This document shows, in pieces, positions 1 to 6,254 of a stretch of DNA of 19,055 bases. The stretch comes from an uncultured Bacillota bacterium (GTDB taxonomy: Bacteria; Bacillota; Clostridia; Peptostreptococcales; Anaerovoracaceae), in assembly GCA_902465215.1 (NCBI GenBank), contig CABQMM010000001.1, positions 1 to 19,055 of the forward strand, in the 5' to 3' direction. Numbering within the stretch: position 1 is the stretch's first letter; each line of letters begins with the position of its first letter. The position numbers and the translations under genes are program-made. The notes beneath the pieces are model-generated. The model made no database searches, had not been told where the DNA came from, and was given only the letters and a program-made list of their open reading frames with translations.

Positions 1-2
1 AA

Positions 3-299
3 ACTGCTTCGGACAACATGGCTTCCCGACGAGTGCTTGAAAAGTGCGGCTTTGTGCCGGACGGAACAACCGGTGGGGAAGGTCCGCGCTTTGTGCTGGA
101 AAGTCCGCTCACGAACTGGTCTCCCATCTATATGCTGTTCGGTATGAGCATTGGCATGTCCATTGGACAGATGCATGGACAACTGCTCTGGGGCATGGCA
201 CTTGGCATCAGCCTTGGCGTTCTTGTCGGTGTGCTGCTCAACAATTCTGTCCAAAAGAGCCGTGAAGCTCTCCGGCAGCAGCGGCATCCTCATGCGTGA
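3..299 (+). CDS. GNAT-like acetyltransferase C-terminus joined to a glycine-zipper membrane segment (5' end outside window)
   Basis: The frame is open at the left edge, so the start is missing. The first visible residues, TASDNMASRRVLEKCGF, match the last conserved block of GNAT N-acetyltransferases (Asn, then A-S-x-R-V-L-E-K-x-G-F, the helix and strand that close the acetyl-CoA site). About 20 residues later, where a GNAT protein would normally end, the same frame runs into a glycine-spaced hydrophobic stretch (FGMSIGMSIG, then WGMALGISLGVLVGVLL) and a basic tail. That second part resembles short glycine-zipper membrane proteins. Either this is a real fusion that puts an acetyltransferase at the membrane, or an old stop codon was lost. 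The TGA overlaps the ATG of the next gene, so translation is probably coupled. The GNAT assignment rests on a short fragment and the substrate is unknown. Confidence 0.55.
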   Translation, partial: TASDNMASRRVLEKCGFVPDGTTGGEGPRFVLESPLTNWSPIYMLFGMSIGMSIGQMHGQLLWGMALGISLGVLVGVLLNNSVQKSREALRQQRHPHA

Positions 300-903
300 G
301 CAACCGCCGAAATGGTCAGAGCAGGTTAAGAAAGGTGTATTGCTGGCGGGACTGCCCGTAGTGGGAACGGCTATCCTGTCTGCGCTGTACCTGAAAACTG
401 TTCGCGAAGTGTTTTTGACGCTTGCTATCACATTCGGAACAACTTCCTATCATGTCGTTATGCGGCTATTGGTTGGGCTTGTGTTTGGCGTTGTGATGCA
501 GAATAACGCAGACTATAAGAAGCATAGGTATCAGGTCGGCAGGCATGAAATGGCTTTCTATGAAAAGCTGAACATAAAAGATTGGAAACGCAGGATGCCG
601 ACCTATGACCATACATTGTTTGATCCACGGGTACATACATGGGAAGAAATCGCACAGGCTATGTGTCAGGCAGAGTTGATCCATGAAACGATAGTCCTTT
701 TGAGTTTTCTGCCCATTGCAGAGGGCATCTGGTTTGGTGCATATCCGGTATTTGTAGTGACTTCCGTTCTGGCCGCCGGATGCGACACACTGTTCGTGAT
801 GTTGCAGAGGTACAACCGCCAGCGGATCATGAAGCTGCTGGAACACAGAAACGTACCCACGAATCAGAGTCTTTTGCCTCTTGACTCTCACGTTACGTCA
901 TAG
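292..903 (+). CDS. CrtO-like membrane protein (glycosyl-4,4'-diaponeurosporenoate acyltransferase family)
   Basis: This is a 203-residue polytopic membrane protein. I chose the ATG at 292 because it overlaps the preceding TGA and begins a normal N-terminus (MREQPPKW); the frame is open further upstream, but that part is low-complexity read-through of the neighbour. Hydrophobic segments lie near residues 14-34, 38-73, 130-150 and 155-175. The order of conserved blocks, WKRRMPTY, then FDPR, then CQAELIHE, a Trp/Pro-containing hydrophobic stretch and finally LQRYNRQR, is that of a family common in Clostridia and related to staphylococcal CrtO, which acylates the glucose of staphyloxanthin. No carotenoid gene is visible here, so the substrate may well be a different membrane lipid or glycolipid. 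It sits in an accessory run with a GNAT-like gene before it and a putative protease after it. Family membership is fairly likely; the activity is inferred. Confidence 0.6.
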   Translation: MREQPPKWSEQVKKGVLLAGLPVVGTAILSALYLKTVREVFLTLAITFGTTSYHVVMRLLVGLVFGVVMQNNADYKKHRYQVGRHEMAFYEKLNIKDWKRRMPTYDHTLFDPRVHTWEEIAQAMCQAELIHETIVLLSFLPIAEGIWFGAYPVFVVTSVLAAGCDTLFVMLQRYNRQRIMKLLEHRNVPTNQSLLPLDSHVTS

Positions 904-953
904 CGTATGATAAGACCGTGTTCGGACATGAGAAACAATATGGAGGCTTTGAC

Positions 954-1862
954 ATGAAAATTACAGCGATCCGGTCTGACCGGATTTATCGGGATATGAT
1001 GAATGCACTTCCCGACGAAAAGGAAAACATCTATCGGAACAGGCTGATGAAGCCCTTTGAGTTTAAGTGGGCGTGTGTTGGTATTCCCTTGACGGCAACG
1101 CAGGAGGGCGGCTATGACGTGGTTTCTGCCGCCGCAATGAGCGGCTTTTATGCCCCGGCGCAGATCACGGAGGCTCGCCGGACGGAGATTGAAAAAATCA
1201 GCGGCGATTTCTTTTGGGAAAGCTGTGAGGCCAGCATCCGCGATACGCTTCTTGGCTTTGAGCAGCGCGGCATTCAGCTCCCGAAGCAGGAGTATGTGTT
1301 TACGGTCGTACTGAGCGACCCACAAAGTCCTATGACAGTGATGGCAGGAGACTACTGCGGTGATGGCGGTATTCCCGGCTATATTATCGGTTCTATTGTG
1401 CCGAATGAACGGTCGCTCCGCCTGCTGCCTGTGGCGTTGGCACATGAAACGAATCATAATGTCCGCTGGCAGTTTATGCAATGGAGCAATCATATCACGC
1501 TGGCTGACATGATCGTATCGGAGGGACTGGCAGAAACATTTGCAGCTAAAATGTTCGGCGAGGATAAAGTTGGCAAATGGGTAAGCGAAACGACACCGGA
1601 GGTGCTTCGGGAAACCATTAAACCGCTTGTCCGGAAAAACTTGATGACGGACGATTTTCAAACGCTTTCTTCGTATCTTTACGGTGATGAGATTATGTCC
1701 CTGCGCGGTGGTCAGCCCATTGGTATGCCATGCTGCGGCGGATATGCCTGCGGGTATGCGTTGATCGGCCATTATCTGAAAAAGACCGGAGTATCTATTT
1801 TTGATGCGACCATCACGCCGACAGAAGAAATTTTGAAGCAATCGGAGGACTTTTGGAAATGA
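954..1862 (+). CDS. DUF2268 predicted Zn-dependent protease
   Basis: The protein has 302 residues. The ATG at 954 has a GGAGG seven bases upstream; an in-frame start at 918 exists but has no comparable site. The metal site is clear: HETNH at residues 164-168 is an HExxH zinc motif, and SEGLAE at 189-194 supplies a glutamate about 22 residues later, the arrangement of gluzincin-type peptidases and of the DUF2268 (YjaZ-like, COG5504) family. The C-terminal part is Gly/Cys-rich (GMPCCGGYACGYAL). No signal peptide or membrane segment is seen, so it should act in the cytoplasm. Its TGA overlaps the ATG of the MerR-type regulator by four bases, so the two are co-translated. Neither substrate nor peptidase activity can be deduced from sequence. 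Confidence 0.75.
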   Translation: MKITAIRSDRIYRDMMNALPDEKENIYRNRLMKPFEFKWACVGIPLTATQEGGYDVVSAAAMSGFYAPAQITEARRTEIEKISGDFFWESCEASIRDTLLGFEQRGIQLPKQEYVFTVVLSDPQSPMTVMAGDYCGDGGIPGYIIGSIVPNERSLRLLPVALAHETNHNVRWQFMQWSNHITLADMIVSEGLAETFAAKMFGEDKVGKWVSETTPEVLRETIKPLVRKNLMTDDFQTLSSYLYGDEIMSLRGGQPIGMPCCGGYACGYALIGHYLKKTGVSIFDATITPTEEILKQSEDFWK

Positions 1863-2566
1863 AAATCAGCGACATGGCAAAATTGACGGGCGTTACCGTC
1901 CGTACCTTGCATTACTATGATGAAATCGGCTTACTTCCGCCGAGCGAAGTCACGAGCAGCGGCTACCGGGTCTACAACGATGCTGATTTGGAAGTTTTAC
2001 AGCAAATTTTGTTTTTCCGAGAGCTTGACTTTTCACTGGAGGACATCCGGGCGATCATGCAGAATCCAGCTTATGAAAAAGAGACTGCTTTGCAAAATCA
2101 GAAAGCACTTCTGGTGCAAAAGCGGGACAGGCTGGACCGACTGATTGCCCTTGTGGACAAGACTTTAAAAGGAGAACGAGACATGAGCTTCAAACAGTTT
2201 GATACAACAAAGATAGAAGCGGCAAAACAGCAATACGCAGCAGAGGCCAAGCAGCGTTGGGGACATACCGCTGCCTATGCAGAGTATGAAAAGAAATCTG
2301 CCGGCTATAACACTGTTCAGCAAAAGATGCTTGACGGCGAAGGTGCGGCAATTTTGAATGAGTTTGGCAAGAAGCGCTCACTCTCGCCAGACAGCCCTCA
2401 AGCGCAGGCGCTTGTGAAAAAGTGGCAGGCTTACATTACGGACAACTACTACAACTGCACGAAGGAGATCCTTTCCTGCCTCGGCCAGATGTATGTGGGA
2501 GACGAACGCTTTACACAGCACATTGACCAGTACGGTGCCGGGACGGCAGGAGTCTATACAGCCTGA
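1859..2566 (+). CDS. MerR-family regulator with TipAS antibiotic-recognition domain
   Basis: This is a 235-residue transcriptional activator. The ATG at 1859 overlaps the previous stop as ATGA and has GGAGG ten bases upstream. Residues 1-70 form the MerR winged helix-turn-helix (ISDMAKLTGVTVRTLHYYDE, GLLPPS, GYRVY), residues 75-107 the dimerising coiled coil, and residues 109 to the end the all-helical TipAS domain. In Streptomyces TipAL, TipAS binds thiopeptide antibiotics and triggers activation from a promoter with a long spacer. The final residues (GAGTAGVYTA) are shorter and more divergent than the usual GTAEF-containing tail, so the extreme C-terminus may be altered. An internal ribosome binding site precedes Met109, recorded separately. 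Probable targets are this cassette and drug-response genes, but no operator can be assigned. Confidence 0.85.
   Translation: MKISDMAKLTGVTVRTLHYYDEIGLLPPSEVTSSGYRVYNDADLEVLQQILFFRELDFSLEDIRAIMQNPAYEKETALQNQKALLVQKRDRLDRLIALVDKTLKGERDMSFKQFDTTKIEAAKQQYAAEAKQRWGHTAAYAEYEKKSAGYNTVQQKMLDGEGAAILNEFGKKRSLSPDSPQAQALVKKWQAYITDNYYNCTKEILSCLGQMYVGDERFTQHIDQYGAGTAGVYTA
2183..2566 (+). CDS. Possible internal start giving a free TipAS-like protein
   Basis: Inside the MerR/TipAS gene, AAAAGGAG ends eight bases before an in-frame ATG at 2183. This would give a 127-residue protein starting MSFKQFDTT, consisting only of the TipAS ligand-binding domain. The junction lies exactly between the coiled coil and the ligand domain. 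In Streptomyces lividans the tipA gene makes both TipAL and an abundant TipAS from such an internal start, and free TipAS sequesters the drug. The site and frame are seen in the sequence; use of the start is inferred. Confidence 0.5.
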   Translation: MSFKQFDTTKIEAAKQQYAAEAKQRWGHTAAYAEYEKKSAGYNTVQQKMLDGEGAAILNEFGKKRSLSPDSPQAQALVKKWQAYITDNYYNCTKEILSCLGQMYVGDERFTQHIDQYGAGTAGVYTA

Positions 2567-2583
2567 AAGCCGGACCACTCGCT

Positions 2584-2610
2584 ATACGAATGTTCACAGG
2601 ACATTCGTAT
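2584..2610. repeat. Perfect 10-bp inverted repeat downstream of the TipAS gene
   Basis: ATACGAATGT and ACATTCGTAT are perfect complements around a seven-base spacer (TCACAGG). No T-run follows on either strand, so this is not a normal intrinsic terminator. It lies between the last accessory gene and a tRNA-3'-end-like stretch, and could be a recombination site or a relic of one. Confidence 0.6.
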
Positions 2611-2624
2611 GTACGCTCGTGCCT

Positions 2625-2648
2625 TCACAGGTCCGAATCTTGCCATAT
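2625..2648 (+). other. Degenerate tRNA T-arm/3'-end-like sequence
   Basis: AGGTCCGAATCTTGCCAT differs at only three positions from AGGTTCGAATCCTGTCAT of the nearby tRNA-Pro, but it lies on the opposite strand and has no complete tRNA around it. T-arm pairing is mostly but not fully preserved. It may be a leftover from integration of an element at a tRNA gene. Confidence 0.35.
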
Positions 2649-2654
2649 ATCAAA

Positions 2655-2677
2655 AAGTGCAACACTAAGTGCAACAC
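2655..2677 (+). repeat. Tandem 11-bp direct repeat AAGTGCAACAC (two copies, 12-bp period)
   Basis: Two identical 11-mers at 2655-2665 and 2667-2677 are separated by one base. Paired short direct repeats near the end of an integrated element are what the arm-type DNA-binding domain of tyrosine integrases recognises, for example the DR2 repeats of Tn916. No integrase gene is in the window, so this function is inferred from position. The rest of 2567-2773 holds no gene that I can support. Confidence 0.55.
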
Positions 2678-2733
2678 CTAAAGGCACATTTTATACTTGT
2701 TTTATTACAAAAAATTACAAATTTCGGGCAAAC

Positions 2734-2765
2734 AAAAACCCTTGAAACTGTTGGAATTTCAAGGG
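2734..2765 (-). terminator. Intrinsic terminator of tRNA-Pro
   Basis: Read on the minus strand, CCCTTGAAA and TTTCAAGGG form a perfect 9-bp stem around a nine-base loop, followed by TTTTTG. It begins nine bases after the CCA end of the tRNA, the expected position for a single-gene tRNA transcript. Confidence 0.9.
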
Positions 2766-2773
2766 GGTTATGT

Positions 2774-2850
2774 TGGTCGGGATGACAGGATTCGAACCTG
2801 CGGCCTTTGCGTCCCGAACGCAACGCTCTACCAAGCTGAGCCACATCCCG
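2774..2850 (-). tRNA. tRNA-Pro (anticodon CGG)
   Basis: The minus strand folds into a full cloverleaf of 77 bases including an encoded CCA end. The acceptor stem is CGGGATG/CATCCCG with discriminator A. The anticodon stem TTGCG/CGCAA encloses loop TTCGGGA, which puts CGG at positions 34-36 and so reads the proline codon CCG. The T-arm contains GGTTCGAATCC. It has its own promoter and terminator and is transcribed divergently from the MATE gene. Confidence 0.97.
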
Positions 2851-2889
2851 AAGTTCGTATGTAGTGCAATCAATTTTGTGACCTCAACT

Positions 2890-2918
2890 ATCATAGCATT
2901 TTCTATAGAAAAATTCAA
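2890..2918 (-). promoter_or_regulatory. Sigma-A promoter of tRNA-Pro
   Basis: On the minus strand a -35 TTGAAT (2913-2918) is separated by exactly 17 bases from -10 TATGAT (2890-2895), with an upstream TG that makes it an extended -10. It is correctly placed about 40 bases before the tRNA. Confidence 0.85.
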
Positions 2919-2997
2919 GCCTTTTTTGTCGAAGTCATGAAGTTTTTTCGTACTTTTTTTGCATGGGTTTTGTATAGAAATAAAAACAATTTAAGGA

Positions 2998-3026
2998 TTG
3001 AAATGCACGGGTTTCTGTGCTATGAT
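2998..3026 (+). promoter_or_regulatory. Sigma-A promoter of the MATE-kinase gene
   Basis: A -35 TTGAAA (2998-3003), a 17-base spacer ending in TGC and a -10 TATGAT (3021-3026) give a near-consensus extended promoter, with a leader of about 65 bases before the ATG at 3097. It is divergent from the tRNA promoter about 80 bases away. Confidence 0.85.
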
Positions 3027-3096
3027 TACTCCATTCACTTGAGATTAAGCATATTTGACCTAAGGAAAACGGGGCAGGAAAGGAAGCAATACAGGC

Positions 3097-5043
3097 ATGG
3101 AACCGTCAGAGTTTTTTGGAACAGAACGAATCAGCAAAATTTTATTGAAACTGGCGCCGCCCGTTATGCTGGCGCAGCTTATTCAGGCGCTTTATAATAT
3201 TGTAGACAGTTTTTTTGTTGGAAAGTATTCGGATTCCGGCTTGACTGCGCTGTCCATCATATACCCGCTGCAGCTTTTGATGATTGCGCTGGCGGTGGGA
3301 ACGGGCGTCGGCATCAATACGGTTATGGCAGCAAGGCTTGGAGAAGGAAGAGAGAAAGAAGCCGAAGAATATGCGGGCGTGGGAACACCGCTTGCAATCG
3401 TTCTTTGGGTTTTGTTCGCGGCGCTTTGCTGTTTTTTTATGCCGACATATGCGAGGATGTCAACAAATTCGGTAGAGGTGATCCGGGATGTTGTCGCTTA
3501 CGGACGAATCGTGTGCGTATGCAGTTTCGGTTTATTCCTTGAAAGCGTCTGGACGAAGGTGCTGCAGGCGGGCGGAGACATGAAAACGCCGATGCTTGCG
3601 CAGATTGCGGGAGCGCTTACCAATATCGCTTTGGACCCGATTTTGATTTTCGGGATGTTTGATGCGCCTGAAATGGGAATTAAAGGAGCTGCAATTGCGA
3701 CAGTCTGCGGTCAGATTGTCGCTGCGTTGGTGGTTTTCCGCAAAGGATTCCGAAAGCCCCCGGCAAAGGAAGTTTACCCGGGACATATCGCGAAGATATT
3801 CCGACTCGGACTTCCGAATATTCTGATGCAGTCAGCGTATACTTTTTATATTTTGGGACTGAATTTGATTTTGGCAGGCTTTTCCGATCAGGCGGTCACG
3901 GCGTTGGGATTGTATTATAAATGGCAGACCTTTTTCTTCATACCGCTTGGAGCCATGCAGACCTGTATCGTGCCGGTCATCAGCTTCAATTATGCTTCGA
4001 GAAAGATTGAACGCTGCAGGAAAACCCTTACAGCCTCGGTCGCTTTCGGTGCAGCGCTTATGCTGGTAGGGACGCTTTGCTTTGTGCTGATACCGACGCA
4101 GATGCTGCAGGTGTTTACTGCAGATGCGGAAGTGATTCGTATCGGAGGGGTTGGATTTCGGATTATCGGAATTAGCTTTGTACCGATGGCGGTATCCCTG
4201 ATTTTTCCGGTGTTCTTTCAGGCGGTCGGTGCCAGCTTAAAGAGCTCGCTGCTTACCATAATTCGTACCGTTTTTCTGTTCGTTCCGCTGGGCTGGCTCT
4301 TCTCCAGATTCGGACTTGCGTGGTTTTGGCTGGCATTTCCGACTACAGAAATTATAACAGGAAGCATTGGTTTTCTGTTTTATCACAGCTTTATGGAAAA
4401 CGACTATGTTAAGAACAAAAAGTCTGATTTTGTTCCGGACGATGATATCACCGCGCTGCAGCCGTCCAAGCCGGGCGTTATCATAACGGTAGCACGGGAG
4501 CACGGCTCTTCGGGAAAGCAGATTGCCAAGATTGTGGCAGAACGGCTGGGTATTCCGTTTTACTATAAGGAAATGATTGCGCTTGCGGCACATGAAAGCG
4601 GCTTTGACCGGGAATTTATATCCGACATTCATAAAAATGCGCCGGATGTTTTGCGAAGCCTTTATCTGAGCACGAAAGTCGTTCAGTATGCGATTCAGGC
4701 GCAGGAAGAGATTATCAGAAAGATTGCAGACAATGGGAGCTGCGTGATTGTCGGACGCTCAGCCGATTATGTTTTAAGGGACTATGAAAATGTCGTAAAG
4801 ATTTTTATTCATGCGCCGAAGGAATATCGAATAAAAAAAGTAATGGAAGTGTACGGCGATACGCCGGAGGAGGCAAAATGCAATATTCGCCGCTCCGATA
4901 AAGCCCGCGCGAGCTATTAAAAACACATTTCGGGAAAGCGCTGGGGAGAAGCGAAAAACTATGATTTGACCGTGGACGCTTCAGCGGGAATTGAAAAGAC
5001 AGCCGAAATGATTATAGACTACATAAAAAGGATGCAGAATTAA
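3097..5043 (+). pseudogene. MATE efflux transporter fused to a cytidylate-kinase-like domain, interrupted by an in-frame TAA
   Basis: Residues 1-440 are a MATE-family transporter with twelve predicted membrane helices (opening FFGTERISKILLKLAPPVML, then YNIVDSFFVGKYS), which would export drugs or metabolites using a cation gradient. A short linker leads to a second domain at about residue 460: ITVAREHGSSGKQIAK (464-479), then GIPFYYKEMI, CVIVGRSADYVL and a LID-like RRSDKARASY. That order matches the cytidylate-kinase-like family (Cytidylate_kin2), with the Gly/Ser loop replacing a classical Walker A. TAA at 4918-4920 stops the 607-residue reading frame, yet the same frame continues for 40 codons (KHISGKRWGEAKNYDL and on) with typical family sequence to a second TAA at 5041-5043 inside the terminator loop. 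The stop replaces a Tyr codon expected between SY and KHISG. The MATE half should be intact; the kinase half loses its last strand and helix. Recent nonsense mutation, sequence error or readthrough are all possible. Confidence 0.85.
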
Positions 5044-5057
5044 GACTGCATCCTTTT
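5026..5057. terminator. Bidirectional intrinsic terminator between the MATE-kinase and LysE genes
   Basis: AAAAGGATGCAG (5026-5037) and CTGCATCCTTTT (5046-5057) form a perfect 12-bp stem with an eight-base loop, giving a T-run on either strand. It lies between convergent genes. The distal stop codon of the MATE-kinase frame (5041-5043) falls in the loop, which supports 5043 as the original gene end. Confidence 0.88.
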
Positions 5058-5066
5058 GTCTTGATA

Positions 5067-5690
5067 TTAGCTGAAGTACGGCAGAACTAACTGGATAAAG
5101 CTCCAGAGAAGCTTCAGACCGTAGAAGATGATGACAAGACCGCAGACAACATTGATAATGCGGAGTGTTTTGTCGTTGAATTTGGCACTAAACAGCGAAA
5201 TAATGGTTGAAATGGTGAGGAACCACAGCACGGATGCACTTGCAAATCCCCCGACGAAGAAAAAGTCGGTACCCGGAGGGAGCGTTGCTTTGAACGCGCC
5301 AAGCATCATTGAACCATCGATTAAAGCCTGCGGATTAAACCATGTAACGACGCAGGCGGTGGTGATTACCTTCAAAATAGGGATGTCAACTTTCGTGCTT
5401 GTGTCCATCGTATCGTGTGCCCGCACAAGTCCCTGACCAATCCATATTACAATCAGACTGCCGATTCCCAGAATTGCCATTTCGAGAATAGGAGACGCTT
5501 TCATGATTGCGCCGATGCCGAAAAAGCAAGCAAGACCGAGTGTTACATCAAAGAAGATGACGATGAACGCGGTTGCGTATACGCGGCTTTTTCTCTGGGT
5601 GAGTGCTGTATTGATTACAAATAAGTTTTGAAGACCGATAGGAGCCACATATGCAAGTCCCATCGTAAGTCCCTGTAAGTAGATGTCCAT
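5067..5690 (-). CDS. LysE/ArgO-family amino-acid exporter
   Basis: This is a 207-residue inner-membrane protein with about six hydrophobic helices. I place the start at 5690 because AGGAGG lies seven bases upstream; a longer open frame exists but runs through the promoter. The LysE signature is at the N-terminus: GLAYVAPIGLQNLFVINTAL, with the AP-IG-QN core and an Arg/Lys-rich loop (TQRKSR) after it. A second conserved block, VVTWFNPQALID, corresponds to the W-NP-A motif of the second half. The family exports lysine, arginine or other amino acids and so protects against overload. It is transcribed alone from a consensus promoter and is divergent from an HxlR-type regulator, its likely controller. 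The exact substrate cannot be read from the sequence. Confidence 0.9.
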   Translation of the reverse strand: MDIYLQGLTMGLAYVAPIGLQNLFVINTALTQRKSRVYATAFIVIFFDVTLGLACFFGIGAIMKASPILEMAILGIGSLIVIWIGQGLVRAHDTMDTSTKVDIPILKVITTACVVTWFNPQALIDGSMMLGAFKATLPPGTDFFFVGGFASASVLWFLTISTIISLFSAKFNDKTLRIINVVCGLVIIFYGLKLLWSFIQLVLPYFS

Positions 5691-5748
5691 AAAATTTCCT
5701 CCTAAAAAGTATGAAAAGAAACTTGCTCTTTTTTTCTTACCTGATATA

Positions 5749-5777
5749 ATTATATTACCAACCAAAAGAACTTGCAA
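5749..5777 (-). promoter_or_regulatory. Sigma-A promoter of the LysE-type exporter
   Basis: On the minus strand, -35 TTGCAA (5772-5777), a 17-base spacer and a perfect -10 TATAAT (5749-5754). The -10 sits within the 12-bp palindrome ATATAATTATAT (5744-5755), and TTACC/GGTAA motifs occur at 5737-5741, 5755-5759 and 5799-5803, which could be binding half-sites for the divergently encoded HxlR protein. Confidence 0.8.
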
Positions 5778-5799
5778 TAACGCAAAAAAATATGAGCAG

Positions 5800-5815
5800 G
5801 TAAGGAAAATCTTAC
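5800..5815. promoter_or_regulatory. Candidate operator, inverted repeat GTAAG-N6-CTTAC
   Basis: GTAAG (5800-5804) and CTTAC (5811-5815) are perfect complements and lie in the 184-base space between lysE and hxlR, upstream of both genes. HxlR-family dimers bind such short inverted repeats. The assignment is an inference from position; no recognised consensus is matched. Confidence 0.35.
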
Positions 5816-5874
5816 TGCGTTCCGAAAGAAAGCCGTATGAAATATGGTATGAATAACTGAAGGAGGTAACTGCA

Positions 5875-6252
5875 ATGATTGAAACGCATTATGACTGCCC
5901 GTGTTTGGAAAAATGCCCGCTGAACTACGCGATGTCGCTGATAGGCGGAAAGTGGAAAATGCAGATTATCTGCGCGCTGAACAATAAAGGTACCCTGCGC
6001 TACAACGAGCTGCGCAGAACGATGGATAAAATATCAAATACCGTGCTGGCAGCATCACTGAAAGAAATGGAAGAGGAAGGGCTTGTAACACGGAAGGTAT
6101 ACATGGAGGTTCCGATTAAAGTCGAATATGCGACGACGGAGCTTTGCGATAAGCTGATGCCAATACTTGAAGGGCTCAGCGACTGGGGTGAGGAACTGAT
6201 GATGCAGCGCGGGCTTCCGACCGCGACCCCGCAGGAAAAAGAGGAGGTTTAA
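5875..6252 (+). CDS. HxlR-family winged-helix transcriptional regulator
   Basis: The protein has 125 residues, the usual length of the family. A strong AAGGAGG site precedes the ATG at 5875. The family core is plain: [19 protein letters not shown] (about 14-32), TLRYNELRR (40-48), [19 protein letters not shown] (53-71) and a C-terminal dimerisation helix ([16 protein letters not shown]). Three cysteines lie near the N-terminus at residues 8, 10 and 14. In relatives such as YodB and HypR of Bacillus, an N-terminal cysteine senses quinones, diamide or aldehydes, so redox or electrophile sensing is possible here. It is divergent from the LysE exporter and only two bases upstream of exonuclease III, so it may control both directions. 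Confidence 0.92.
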   Translation: MIETHYDCPCLEKCPLNYAMSLIGGKWKMQIICALNNKGTLRYNELRRTMDKISNTVLAASLKEMEEEGLVTRKVYMEVPIKVEYATTELCDKLMPILEGLSDWGEELMMQRGLPTATPQEKEEV

Positions 6253-6254
6253 GA

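Noticed and set aside
888..1841. Long minus-strand open frame (317 codons)
   Set aside because: It is antisense to the DUF2268 gene, whose HExxH motif and ribosome binding site are clear; the antisense product has no protein-like motifs.
2493..2681. Open frame across the end of the TipAS gene ending in repeated CNTK-like residues
   Set aside because: It overlaps the regulator in another frame and translates a tRNA-like fragment and tandem repeats; no start signal.
2641..2690. Tandem GTGCAACAC repeats as a CRISPR array
   Set aside because: Only two units of 11 bases with a one-base gap; there are no spacers and no cas genes.
2937..3197. Open frame of 86 codons upstream of and overlapping the MATE start
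   Set aside because: It runs through the MATE promoter and into the MATE gene in another frame, and has no ribosome binding site.
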